Shown one piece after another: positions 1 to 10,991 of a stretch of DNA of 64,000 bases. Position 1 is the stretch's first letter. Each line of letters begins with the position of its first letter. The position numbers were made by a program, and so were the translations under genes. Where the stretch lies: positions 26,158,001-26,222,000 of the forward strand of contig NC_071670.1 in the NCBI RefSeq assembly GCF_028554725.1, in the 5' to 3' direction. The notes beneath the pieces are model-generated. The model did not search any database and was not told where the DNA came from. It saw nothing but the letters and a program-made list of their open reading frames with translations. The stretch is from Zeugodacus cucurbitae. Lineage: Eukaryota; Arthropoda; Insecta; Diptera; Tephritidae.

Positions 1-2560
1 CGTATGAGTGTGCACAGAGGCTATGCATGTGGCAAAACGGTGTTGTTGGCAACAAAAGGCCTCAGAGTTGTAGCCATTGATGCTGTTATATATGCACTCA
101 TATGAACAACTACATATGTGCGTACATATACACCTACATACATATGTATGTATATATGAATGAGCAGCATATGGGTACATAATATACATATACATATGTG
201 AGTGTTCAATATTTCGTTTCTAGCGTAGCTTGTTTACTTATTGCTTTGACAATACTCTTTTTACGATTGCCGCACCTTGCGTAGCTGGTCTGACCTCAAC
301 TTTGCCAATGACACTAACAACAACAACAATCTAACACATATGGATAAGTAAGCTGGTTGTTATTGTACTTTCAATATATACGTATATGTACACATATCAA
401 TTATTATATATGAAATGCAAATAGAATTACTATATATACCATACATGTATATATCTACATATGAGTACTTACTGGATATGCGTGGAAATATATGTTTGTT
501 TTAATTGATATTTTAGAATAGATATTGAAGTGTCTATATATGTATGTGTGTATGTATGTTTATGTTTACTAATCATAACAATCTGTATACACTTACCGAA
601 CTATGCATTGGTGTGATAATAATGTCTAAAATATACATACATATGTACATATCCCATTTGACCAAATAATATTTTGTAGGCTCGTATAAGTTTCCTTTAA
701 ATGCAGTCCTCTAATTTTATTCCTCTTTTTAATTTATGATCCTATCTGCATGACATTGAAGTATTCGTAAAAATTATGCATAATTCCCCCTACATACATA
801 CATACATATATAGCGCCATCTTTAAATACCTCTTCCATTTGGCGATGCTTGGCCTATATCTGGCGCTTAGTTTTAATTTCCTCAAATTGAGTGGTATTGT
901 AGTAAAGACACTGCGTTCTTTATTTATTCATATACATGTGTGCATTTGGGTATTACTAACAAATACATATATACAGTAGAAGTTGATACCTGTATGTTTG
1001 ATATGCAATGCTTACATATCTATGTATGCATGAGGATACAAAGGCAAGTTTCAAATTTTACATAGCATATTACCAACTGTCCGGCATATTGATATAAAGC
1101 TAAACAACAAATACAAAAGTACATTTCGGTATTTATAAATTAAATAAAGCAAAATTTGTACATATGACATACATATATATACATACATCGGTTTTGCTAA
1201 GTACGCAAAAGTTGACAAGTATATACATACACTCATATGTACATATATACATATGTGTTCATGTTTCATTACAACCTGCTCATATGTGTCTTCGAGAATG
1301 CATCATCCCAAGTCTTCCTTTGACACATATGAAGCAAATAACGCTTGTATACATATTATATTTATAATACTGTACATATGTAATCATGTTTTGAATATGT
1401 TGAACGGCGTAGTAGCTTTGCTAACCTACTCCTATGAGATTTATCAAGTTTCTCAAAGCCGACTGAATGGCGGCAGATTTGAAGGAAAGTACAAGAGAAC
1501 CTGAACGAGAGTGCCTTTGAAGGTAAATACACAAATAAAGCAGCCACTTTCTGCCACTTCAGACGCCTGTATTTCTCATTTCATACACACAATCATTCAT
1601 ATGTACATTTGTACTCATTTATCTTAACATACACGCTAGGCAAAGCAACTGAATGGGAAGTTCGATTTAAAAAAAAAATGTTAGCAAATGTAAAGACTTA
1701 CTTAGCTTGCCTTACTCATAATACAAATTTGTTTAAGGACAGTTGTGAATAGTTTCTCTTTTGAATTTTTCTTTTTAGCACGCTCTCTGTGTTCTCACCT
1801 CTTTCTCTGCATCTCACCGAAGAATATACAACTAACACATGCCAAATATACAAATAGTGACCACAGCTTGCAACAACCCGCTGGACCCACACGCCACCCA
1901 CTCTACAAGCCAATGCACCCCTTACCAGGTATCAATTGAACTACCCCTTTAAGTCTGCTGGAGGGCGAATCTGTGCGGCAGCAGCGTGACTGCTTCATGG
2001 GGTGGGTGTAAGCTGTGTCGCTGAGTTTCCGTTTCCGGTGAAATGAACTGATAAACTTCTGAGAAATATTCATTTGAAAATTCAAATTTTCTCTTCATAG
2101 TCTTCTCTTATTTGCTGATTGTGAAAGGTGGTCCAGGAAAGAGTAATCACGCACTCACTTAAAAGTTTTGATATGTAGAAGCATTTGTAAGTGTTAGTGC
2201 GTTTGATTCAGAGAGCAAAAAATGTGGAAAGTTTACCCCTTTAGATGTCAATTGGCAGATATACAAACATACATATAAGTATTAACACACTCAAACTTGC
2301 TGTTAGTATAATTTTCCAACAGAAGTTTACTTTTACAGATGGTTGTCGTCCAATTGGAATATAACCGAAAATGAAAAATTTTATTATTATTCTTATTGAT
2401 AATAAGCTCATCTTAGGTTTGAAATCGAGAGCTTCCATAAGCGTTTTTCGTTTCTTCACCTAACAATTACTTATTATGGAATAATTGGGTATTGTTTTAT
2501 AATATAATTTTTAATTGTTTTAAAATATATATATAATGTCAACAGAAAGGAAACTAATCA
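1..2560. repeat. Microsatellite-rich, gene-free A+T-rich DNA
   Basis: No coding exon, RNA gene or recognised transposon could be identified. The first 1.4 kb is dominated by interrupted alternating purine/pyrimidine tracts built from TACATA, CATATG and TATGTA words, for example around 100-170, 620-650, 790-812 and 1160-1260. Open frames here translate to low-complexity Tyr/Ile/His/Met runs, the expected shadow of such repeats. The remainder, 1400-2560, is ordinary A+T-rich sequence without a signal I can name. Confidence 0.6.
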
Positions 2561-2570
2561 TCTATACTAG

Positions 2571-3235
2571 TCTATACTAATATTATAAAGAGGAAAGGTT
2601 TGTTTTTTTGTTTGTTTGTCTCGAATAGGCTCCGAAACTACTGAACCGATTTGAAAAATTCTTTCACCGTTGGTAAGCTATACTATCCCTGAGTGACATA
2701 GGCTATATTTAGTTAAAAAAAATAGGGTTCCTTACCAAAACTCCGATAATGTAAAAAAAAAATACCAAAAAACTTTCTTTAATCGCGAATGCTGCGAAAA
2801 CGATTGAAGATATAACAAAGTGATGTACTACAATTTTGTAGAACTTATCATTATCTACAAAAAACATCATATCTCTAACTATTATAGTTTTGTCACTATA
2901 AGCGATTTTATATAAAAAAATTAATTAAAATACCACTACTTGAAAAGGCTCTTTATTTGTACCATAGTATTAATCCTTATCGAAATAAATGATTTATTAT
3001 TTAAGATCGCTTCCAAACCTTTATAGTTATAACTGAATTATTAGATTCTGACATTCCATTCAAAAGATATCACGAGTTAAAAATTTTGAAAAGCCGCTCG
3101 GCGGCTAACTATGCGTTGTATGTAGAGTTGTACGCGTCACTCGGGCACGGTGTTACGGGAGGGGGTTAAGATCACTCGCGCGGTCGATTCCCTACTGAAT
3201 GGTCCTGTGCGGAATTAAAAAAATTGTCGCTTGAT
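2571..3235 (+). mobile_element. Helitron-like repeat, 3' boundary uncertain
   Basis: The 5' end TCTATACTAATATTATAAAG, the words for two unpaired contexts (CGAAACTACTGAACCGATTT, CCGTTGG..AAGCTA) and the phrase GAGTGACATAGGCTATATTT are shared with the element at 7919-8300. It begins with TC as Helitrons do. Unlike that copy, I cannot see a clean hairpin plus CTAG terminus. Similarity peters out in a G+C-rich stretch around 3090-3210, so the end is approximate. It is non-coding. It was probably mobilised by an autonomous Helitron elsewhere, which is inference. Confidence 0.5.
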
Positions 3236-3251
3236 AATAACATAATATAAA

Positions 3252-4313
3252 AACAAGTAAGGAAAGGCTAAGTTCGGGTGCAACCGAACATTTTATACTC
3301 TGGCAATTTATTTAGAGATTTACCTATATTTTCGGTGAAAAATTACTCTTAGGCACTGAGTTCTTCATGTTTGATATCAGGAGCCATGAAAAGTCATGGT
3401 CCGATTTTGACAATTCTTCCACAAGTGATGTCACAGCTCAAATACAGTATTTGTGTAAAGTTTTATTTCGCTATCTTCATTGGTTCCTTATGTATATCCT
3501 ATAAAGTGAAGGAATCAGATGAAATTTAAAATTGAGTTATGTTGGAAGTAGGCGTAATTGTGAACCGATTTCGCCCATATTCCACCCGTGTCATCAGGGT
3601 GTCAAGAAAGTATTATATACCGAATTTCATTGAAATCGGTAGAGTAGTTCTTGAGATATGGTTTTTGACCCATAAGTGGGCGACGCCACGCCCATTTTCC
3701 ATTTTGTAAAAAAAATCACAGTGCAGCTTCCTTCTACCATTTCTTATGTAAAATTTGGTGTTCCTGACGTTTTTCGTTAGTGAGTTAACGCACTTTTAGT
3801 CATTTTCAACCTAACCTTTGTATAGAAGGTGGGCGTGGTTATTTCCGATTTCTTTCATTTTTGAACTCTATATGGACACGGCTAAAAGAAACGACTGCAG
3901 AAAGTTTGGTTTATATAGCTTTATTGGTTTGCAATATATATACAAAAAACCTTTTTAGGGGCGGGGTCACACCCACTTTTCCAAAAAAATTACTTTCGAA
4001 TGTGCCCCTCTCTAATGCGCCATTGCCATTTTGTGGGCGTGGCAGTGGTCCGATTCCGCCCGAACTTAACATTCTTATGGTGCCAAGGAATACGTGTTCC
4101 AAGTTTCATTAAGATATCTTAACTTTTACTCAAGTTACAGCTTGCACGGACGGACAGACAAACATCCGGATTTGAACTTTACTCGTCACCCTGATCACTT
4201 TGGTATATATAACCCTATATCTAACTCGTTTAGTTTTAGGACTTACAAACAACCGTTATGTGGACAAAACTATAATACTCTCTTTAGCAACTTTTGTTGC
4301 GAGAGTATAAAAA
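3252..4313 (-). mobile_element. DINE-1/INE-1-like Helentron element, copy DH1
   Basis: This copy reads on the minus strand. Its 3' terminus (AACAAGTAAGG on plus) and GTTCGG hairpin are at 3252-3290. Its 5' terminus, with the local fold GCAAC-TTTTGTTGC-GAGAGTATAAAA, ends at about 4313. The core has the conserved GTGGGCGTGG and GACGGACAGACA words. It is non-coding; the short frames inside it recur in other copies only because the repeat recurs. One subterminal repeat has drifted (TCTGGCAA instead of TCTCGCAA). The family assignment rests on architecture, not on a database match. Confidence 0.75.
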
Positions 4314-4602
4314 TGAATTGCTGTTTGTTTGTGCCGCAAAAAAACGAGAACGGCCAAACCGATCTGGCTAATTTTAGTCTTGAAATATTCGTGGAAAGCC
4401 AAAAAAAGATTACAAAGTGAGTAAATATGGAAAAATTGCGAGGAAGATAATAATAAGAGAATTTTATTGGAGTTGACAAGAAAAATAGAAAAAAGAGAAA
4501 ACAAAAAAATAATATTTTAAAGGTTATCATTGTTGCTTTGTTAAAATATTTTTGTTATTGTTCAATTGTATAAGGTTGTGACGATAGCCCAAAACAATTT
4601 GT

Positions 4603-4795
4603 AACAAATAAGGAAAGGCTAAGTTCGGGTCCAACCGGATATTTTATACTCTCGCAATTTATTGATGTAATTTTATTAAGATAACACACAATTTGACATA
4701 TATATTTGCCATAAAGTCCAATAGAAAGTCATCATATATAGTATATGAGGGCTGATGTAATTCCAAAATCAATTTCACTCACTTTCACCACCAAG
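4603..4795 (-). mobile_element. DINE-like 3'-end fragment, copy DH2
   Basis: Only the 3' end of the family remains: the ACAAATAAGGAAAGGC terminus, a decayed hairpin (GTTCGGGTCCAACCGGAT), the ACTCTCGCAA subterminal word and the GATGTAATTTTATTAAGATA segment. It matches the subfamily represented by copies DH8, DH9, DH11 and DH19. The element stops without its 5' half. The DNA from about 4800 to 5300 is unclassified. Confidence 0.65.
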
Positions 4796-4799
4796 ATTA

Positions 4800-5509
4800 A
4801 CGGGAATAGGGGCAACTTGGCACCTGTTAGTAGGCAAACAAACGCCACATTAGGCCTTGAAATTACTACTAAATTGCAAATGAACTTAACACCAGTCGGC
4901 AAAATCGCCAAAAATAGCGCTTTAACACATAAAGAATCGCTAATTAACAACTAACATATGAGTGTTTTTGCAACAATATCAAACTGCGATTGTAGAAGCA
5001 GTTGGCAGTTGACACCTCGATGGATTAATAGCATTTCCAACATATTTCTGTCACTTCATTGACTTGAAAGAGAAGTTTTCATAAATGACTGATTGAATAA
5101 CCTATATTGGTGGTAAAAAAAAAGATATCGATGATCTTAATGCGTCAATTTAGAATTTCGGTCCAAGAGAGATGTCACAGCTACAAACCAGGATGACGTA
5201 GTCAATTTTTGAAGGATACTTAAAAAAAGTTTTATCGAAAAATAGCGAGGAATAACGGATTTATCGTCGATCTCTGCAGGTACCTCGAAAAGAAGTTTTC
5301 GTGTGGTGACCAGCCTACAGCATCACTGGATCATCCGAAACCCAAAAATCAAAATGCTTTCTGTAGTTTATTAGTTTATCTTTCAATTAACGTCGAGTTT
5401 TTTTTTTTAATTTTTCAATTTTTGGTACCATTTTCAAGCCAAAATGAAAATGAAATTTTTTCGTCTAAAATCGACCTATTTGTTATTGTAAAATTGTTAG
5501 TAATTAAAA
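4800..5509. other. Unclassified DNA containing one arm of an inverted repeat
   Basis: No gene is recognised. A segment around 5270-5330 carries GGTGACCAGCCTACA, whose exact reverse complement lies at 7045-7059 on the far side of copy DH3. A homopolymer T run occurs at about 5400. The segment could be an old repeat interrupted by DH3, but the two arms are inverted rather than continuous. Confidence 0.4.
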
Positions 5510-6957
5510 AACAAGTAAGGAAGAGCTAAGTTCGGGTGTAACCGAACATTTTATACTCTCGCAATTTATTTATTTAACTTTATTTATATTTTATAATACA
5601 CAATTTGACCCACATATTCATCATATATATTGTATAAAGTCCATTGAAAGTTGGAAACCATAATATTAGGTTAGAAGCACAGAGGTCCTCGTGTTCGATA
5701 TATGGGGCCTTAAAAGCAAATGGTCCGATTTCGGCGATTTTTAGAATGGGGCTGCCACACTATAAACATTGTATTTGTGTAAAGTTCTGCATCGATATCT
5801 TCACTAGTGCTTATTTTATACATTGTAATGTAAACGATTCAGATCGTCTTCAAAGTTCTGGTATATAGGAAGTAGGCGTGGTTGTGAAGCGATTTGGCCT
5901 ATTTTCACAACATATCATTGGGATGTAAGTAAACTATTACAAACCAATTTTCATTGAAATCGGTCGAGTAGTTCCTGAGATATGGTTTTTGACCCATAAG
6001 TGGGCGACGCCACGCCCATTTTCGATTTTGTAAAAAAATCTGAGTACAGCTTCCATCTGCCATTTCTTATGTGAAATTTAGTGTTTCTGGCGTTTTTCGT
6101 TAGTGAGTTAACACACTTTTAGTAATTTTCAACCTAACCTTTGTATGGGAGGTGGGCGTGGTCATTATCCGATTTCTTTCATTTTTGGAATGTATTAAGA
6201 AGTAGCTAAAAAAAACGACTGCAGAAAGTTTGGTTTATATAGCTCTATTGGTTTGCGAGATATGTACAAAAAACCTATTTGGGGGCGGGGCCACGCCCAC
6301 TTCCTCAAAAAAATTACATCCACATATGCCCTTTCATAGAGCGATCGTTCATACCAAATTTTATTTCCATAGCTTTATTTATGGCTTAGTTATGGCACTT
6401 TATGTGTTTTCGGTTTTCGCCATTTTGTGGGCGTGGCAGTGGTCCGATTTTGCTCATTTTCGAAAGCAACCTTCCTATGGTGCCAAGAAATAAGTGTGCC
6501 AAGTTTCATCAAGATATCTTAAATTTTACTCAAGTTACAGCTTGCACAGACGGACGGACAAACAGACAGACATTCGGATTTGAACTCCACTCTTCACCCT
6601 GATCACTTTGGTATATAAGTGTGCCAAGTTTCATCAAGATATCTTAATTTTTACTCAAGTTACAGCTTGCACAGACGGACGGACGGACAGACAGACATTC
6701 GGATTTGAACTCCACTCTTCACCCTGATCATTTTGGTATATAAGTGTGCCAAGTTTCATCAAGATATCTTAATTTTTACTCAAGTTACAGCTTGCACAGA
6801 CGGACGGACGGACAGACAGACATTCGGATTTGAACTCCACTCTTCACCCTGATCATTTTGGTATATATAACTCGTTTACTTTTGGGTGTTACAAACAACC
6901 GTTATGTGAACAAAACTATAATACTCTCTTTAGCAATTTTGTTGCGAGAGTATAAAA
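5510..6957 (-). mobile_element. Full-length DINE-like element with internal triplication, copy DH3
   Basis: Both ends are present: AACAAGTAAGG plus the GTTCGG/CCGAAC hairpin near 5510-5550, and GTTGCGAGAGTATAAAAA ending at 6957. It belongs to the same subfamily as DH14 and DH15 (shared GTTGGAAACCATAATATTAG and GGGGCTGCCACACTA words). It is about 250 bp longer than those copies because a 125 bp block, including the GACG/GACA microsatellite, occurs three times at 6490-6864. No protein is encoded. Placement as a non-autonomous Helentron is inferred from structure. Confidence 0.8.
6490..6864 (-). repeat. Three tandem copies of a 125 bp block inside DH3
   Basis: Units start at 6490, 6615 and 6740, each opening with ATAAGTGTGCCAAGTTTCATC and closing with CTTTGGTAT or TTTTGGTAT. 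Each unit contains one GACGGACGGAC..ACAGACATTC microsatellite block and the CTCCACTCTTCACCCTGATCA segment. Unit lengths are identical. The second and third units are more alike than either is to the first, which has GGACAAAC and CTTAAATTT variants. Confidence 0.9.
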
Positions 6958-7385
6958 ACCGGAAAAAGTCGACGTCATTCGAGAGCTATATATATGTAGA
7001 ATATTTGTTCAAAATTTAAAAACGATTGATGCAGTAGTTTTTTCTGTAGGCTGGTCACCGACTTTAAGAATGACATATTTGAAAAAATCGATTCAAAGTT
7101 TTGTACACTCAGCGCAGGTAGCTGGAAAGCAAACCTAAGTTAGAGGTACCGTTATTCAACCTGCTGTAACTTCGTTAGTTTTTCTCCGAATGACCTAAAG
7201 CTTTAACACAATATTCTTGCGATGTTGATGGTTCACAAAACAAATAAAAAAAGGAAAAATAAAGAGTTGTCGAACATCAATGCATCGATCATTAAAAATT
7301 GAGTATAATTTAGATAGAGGGGCATAATAGGTAATTCACTTAGAAAATATAAAATATTAGATAGATAAATGGTCACTAGAAAATA
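6958..7385. other. Unclassified DNA, second arm of the inverted repeat
   Basis: This stretch holds TGTAGGCTGGTCACC at 7045-7059, the exact complement of 5311-5325, within an extended similarity to the left arm. No gene or further transposon end is seen before the mariner MITE. Confidence 0.4.
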
Positions 7386-7828
7386 CTAGGTGTGTTCAAA
7401 AAATAACGGGAATTTATGCACTTATGCCAGTCCTTCTTCCAATCGTCGAAACACTTCACAAACTCGGTTTTTGGGATAGCCGTTGGCTTGCTTTATTATT
7501 TTTGGAAATAGGAAAAAGTCACACGGAGGTATGACTGCCGAATATGGAGTCTGGAGCATCGTTACAGCATTGTTTTGGCCAAGAATTCCCGTGCAAGCAA
7601 CGATGTATGAGCTTTTAACAAACAAACATCGTCAAGCTCATAAAATCACATCTGACCTTAGCGGCTACAGACAAAGCAAGCAAGGTATATGCATATGTAT
7701 GAAGCTGAAAATTGTATCGCACTTCAGAGTCAAGTGTATCAATAAAAAATAGAAACAATAAAATTGACCATTGGACTTTTGGATAATTGAAAATTTTAAA
7801 ATTCCCGTAATTTTTTGAACACACCTCG
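7386..7828 (-). mobile_element. Internally deleted mariner element (443 bp MITE)
   Basis: Terminal inverted repeats of about 30 bp begin CTAGGTGTGTTCAAAAAATA on the left and CGAGGTGTGTTCAAAAAATT on the right, read inward. They are flanked by a TA duplication at 7384-7385 and 7829-7830. The minus strand between about 7625 and 7422 retains a decayed mariner transposase C-terminus: a QTPYS..PPCDFFLFPK string corresponding to the family's PPYSPDLAPCDFFLFPK region around the last catalytic Asp, then a shifted remnant of the C-terminal tail. The rest of the roughly 345-residue transposase is absent, so the element is non-autonomous. A mariner (rather than Tc1) assignment is well supported by the CDFFLFPK motif. 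Confidence 0.85.
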
Positions 7829-7918
7829 TATTTGAATGTAAAAGCAACAATACAGTTAAGGAGTTTTCAATGCTCCCAAGTTTGTATTACACACTACACT
7901 CAAATTCCATATTTCATA

Positions 7919-8300
7919 TCTATACTACTATTATAAAGAGGAAAGATTTCTGTGTATGTTTGTAATGAATAAACTCAAAAACTACTATGCCAATTTCAAA
8001 AATTCGTTCACCATTGGAAAGCTACATTCACCCCGAGTAACATAGGCTATATTTATTGCTAGCATCTCAACTTTCTGGAAATAGTTCCCAGGTGAGGGTA
8101 TCAAAAAGACCCCGTGATGGAGAATCTATCTTAATCTGAAACTGAAAATCGTCTTGCAAGTCATTCTCTTCGCATCGCAATCGCGTGCCAGAAAGTCGAG
8201 GAACGAGCGCTCGTAGCTGCTGAACAAAATTTCAAAACCTATAACTTATAACTTTTGAAATGTTTGTTTAAACCCGTGCGAAGTCGGAACGGTCTGCTAG
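7919..8300 (+). mobile_element. Non-autonomous Helitron, 382 bp
   Basis: The element starts with TC and ends with CTAG. It sits between a host A (7918) and T (8301), the canonical Helitron target. Just inside the 3' end is a short imperfect hairpin (CCCGTGCGAAGTCGGAACGG). The body contains ATTATAAAGAGGAAAG and CCGAGTAACATAGGCTATAT, shared with 2571-3235. No Rep/helicase coding sequence is present. The hairpin plus CTAG end and the A/T junction are directly visible; the class name follows from known Helitron structure. Confidence 0.8.
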
Positions 8301-9049
8301 TTTACTATATGTTTCCAGTATGTCAAAGTTACGCAGGACGATGTCAAGCTTCAGATTTACATACATACATCAGTAAAGTATTTTAGCAGTAAAAATAAGC
8401 CGTGTTAAAAATATAGCGGCTATTTTCAAAGGGTATTTGCCTAAGTACCGCAATATTATTAAGATTGAAGGCAAGTAGGAGTGCACACATAATTATGAAA
8501 ATACATATATGTACATGAATGTACCTATGTATAGAAAATAATGCGGCTTTTCACAAAGCATTGCAACGAAATTCGAGGGCACTTCGTCAGTTGCAAAATG
8601 CAGAGTGTTAATTGCCACAAAAGTGCATGAGAGCAATATGTTTGTTTTCAAACAATATAAAAAACACTTAAACCCCGAGCATTCCACCACTAAGCTATAA
8701 CAGCGTACTGCGCATAAAAATGCATACCTGTACATATAGCTTCCATTATTGTTCGTTACTACTTAAACTTGTATATTAGTTAACGATCCATTCCTATCTT
8801 ATTTGCTGGGATTCTACCTTATCATAAAATATATATATAAATACATTTCGGAGGATCTAAAATATAATGCGTATAAGGTTTAATCGAGCGAAATGACTCG
8901 CCGTAACTGCGGAACTGCACCCTCCATAGATACGAAGGTCAATAAGTTTTTTGGTGATGCTCGATACGACAAGACGATGTGGAACGTGCTAACATAAACA
9001 AATTAATTACAAAAATGATTTTCATACACTTGCAATATCTTACACAGGT
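8301..9049. other. Unclassified A+T-rich DNA
   Basis: No gene or repeat boundary is recognised. A minus-strand open frame around 8493-8735 has no motif I can name and is compositionally unremarkable. Confidence 0.4.
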
Positions 9050-9152
9050 TATAATAGTTTTGTTCACCTAACGGTTGTTTGTAACACCTAAAACTGTAGG
9101 AAGTCGATATAGAGTTATATACTTACATCAATTTGATCAGGATGACGAAAAT
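9050..9152 (+). mobile_element. DINE-like 5' fragment, copy DH4
   Basis: Retains the ATAATAGTTTTGTTCACCTA, CGGTTGTTTGTAACACC and GATCAGGATGACGA words in the family order on the plus strand. It then breaks off next to a minus-strand LINE-X fragment. The terminal TATACTCTCGCAAC is not recognisable. Confidence 0.65.
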
Positions 9153-9184
9153 TTCATTTATTTTTACTTCTGTATCCCTTAGCT

Positions 9185-9300
9185 TTCACAGGAACCGCTT
9201 TATGCGATTATAGCCGAATCCACCAGAGCGGGCCACTCGTTTCTCCTTTTTGCTTTCAGGCGCCAACTGGAAACACCAAGTGAAGCCGGGTCACTTTCCA
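9185..9300 (-). mobile_element. LINE-X 3'-end fragment
   Basis: On the minus strand this matches the last ~110 bp of the coding part and 3' end of the LINE copies at 39.2 kb and 49.1 kb. Shared words include GTGACCCGGCTTCACTTGG, CAGTTGGCGCC, GGCCCGCTCTGGTGGATTCG and GGCTATAATCGC. It encodes the tail of the conserved C-terminal region and nothing else. It is flanked by DINE-like fragments on both sides. Confidence 0.75.
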
Positions 9301-9357
9301 CTTGTAATTCCGTTAATTTTATCATAAAATCCACTAGACCAACAAAAACCTTCTTTC

Positions 9358-9655
9358 AACAAGTCAGGAAAGGCTAAGTCCGGCTGCGACCGAACATTTT
9401 ATACTCTCGCAATTTATTGATGTAATTTTATTAATATAACACACAATTTCACCCATATGTTCGGCATAAAGTCCAATAGAATAACGAAAATCATTATATA
9501 TGGTATATGAGGGCTGATGTAATTCCTAAACCGATTTCATTAATTTTTCCCAGCAAGCTACACTATACCCATTTACTTGAATACAACTCTAAAAAGTCGA
9601 TTTTTCAGGAGAGCGATTTAAAATTTCCAATTGTTTCTTATGGTTTTTGACCCAT
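9358..9655 (-). mobile_element. DINE-like 3'-end fragment, copy DH5
   Basis: Contains the AACAAGTCAGGAAAGGC terminus, a mutated hairpin (CCGGCTGCGACCGAAC), the ACTCTCGCAATTTATTG subterminal word and the TATATGAGGGCTGATGTAATT block typical of the DH8/DH9 subfamily. It is joined head-to-head to DH6 through a near-perfect palindrome at 9642-9669. Confidence 0.7.
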
Positions 9656-10318
9656 ATGGGGTCAAAACCAAATCTCAGGAAATTTGGTATATAGCATTTT
9701 CTTGACGCCCTGATGACACGTGTGGAAAATGGTTGAACTCGGTTCACAGCCACGACTACTTTGCATATAACTTAATTTTGATTTCCATCTCATTCCTTTA
9801 CTGTATAATATATACATAACGAACCAATGAAGATAGTGTAATAAAACTTTACACAACTACTGTATGTGATCAGTATCAGATCATAACTTGTGAAAAAAAT
9901 GTTTAAATCGGATTATAACTTTTCGATGCCCGGATATCGAATATGAAGAATTCAGTGCCTAAGAGTAATCTTCACCGAAAATATCGATAAATCTCTCAGA
10001 TATCTTAATTTGATTCAGAGGGAATCTTTTTCTTCTAATAGTGTGTCTCTGTACCAAAAATGGTAAAATTCGGTTCATAACTTTCTTGTATATACCTAAT
10101 TATAGGTTTTTCAAAAAATACGATGGGCTTAATAGTGAAATCGGTTCAGGAATTACCTCAGCCCTCATATACTATATATGATGATTTTCGTTATTCTATT
10201 AAACTTTATGCCGAATATATTGGTCAAATTGTGTGCTATCTTAAAAAAAACTATATCAATAAATTGTGAGAGTATAAAATGTTCGGTTGTACCTGATCTT
10301 AGCATTTCCTTACTTGTT
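9656..10318 (+). mobile_element. DINE-like 3' half, copy DH6
   Basis: Plus-strand copy beginning at the GGTCAAAACCAAATCTCAGG region and continuing to the 3' end: TTGTGAGAGTATAAAATG, hairpin GTTCGGTTGTACCTGATC (decayed on one arm) and CCTTACTTGTT at 10318. The 5' third with the microsatellite is absent. Together with DH5 it forms an inverted pair with no spacer. Confidence 0.75.
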
Positions 10319-10322
10319 ATGA

Positions 10323-10450
10323 TTTCGTTTATCGCCATTTTGGGGGCGTGACCGATCTGTATTCTCCAATACCGACCCGCCCATGGTGCCTAGGAATATG
10401 TGTACCGTGTTTCGTCAGATATCTTAATTTTGATTCAAATTATAATGGTA
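10323..10450 (-). mobile_element. Decayed DINE-like fragment, copy DH7
   Basis: Words such as CGCCATTTTGGGGGCGTG, CCCATGGTGCCTAGGAATA and GTCAGATATCTTAATTTT occur in the order of a minus-strand family copy, at much lower identity than its neighbours. Both ends are missing. Confidence 0.55.
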
Positions 10451-10991
10451 TAAACAAATATCATTGTATTTTCTACTAATTCATATAGTTCTTTAACCCT
10501 GTACTGCCCACAACTTTTTTCGTATCAGATTTCGGTGAAATTAAGTATAGTTATGGACACGAAAACGAAGTCCATTTTACGATTCATTATATAATTTTTC
10601 CGGAAAATACGAAAAAGTAGCGGATACCATATGGTAATCGTGGATTATTTCGGGTTAAAATGCGTACTTCAAACCCACACTCAATGTACCAGTAGATTTG
10701 ATATAAATAAATCAGAAGAACGGAAATTACTACATTGAGCTATATCCACAACAAACTAACCGCTGGTAACTCTGATGAGTTAATTTGTGAAAGCTCTATT
10801 ATTTTCTCAACTTGTTTCCAGTTACGAGATGATTCTTTAAGAATTATATTAGGCATTATTCTTGCGATTGACGACACAGTTCTGCACAGACTGTTTATAT
10901 GAGAGTCTGTGGTCCAAGACTCTCAGTTGTATGAGATGAGGACTCGATTTTAAAATATGTCCAATTATTATCAATACAAATCTCAAAAATC
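10451..10991. other. Unclassified A+T-rich DNA
   Basis: I see no gene, RNA or repeat end in this interval. Confidence 0.4.

Noticed and set aside
3861..4420. Recurring frames such as those with GGGVTPTFPKK and CYKQPLCEQNYN in many places
   Set aside because: These are translations of the DINE-like repeat in one frame; stops and frames vary among copies, so it is not a conserved protein.
8865..8895. GCGTATAAGGTTT..TCGAGCG resembling LINE-X around 47930
   Set aside because: Similarity covers about 25 bases and is not supported by neighbouring sequence.
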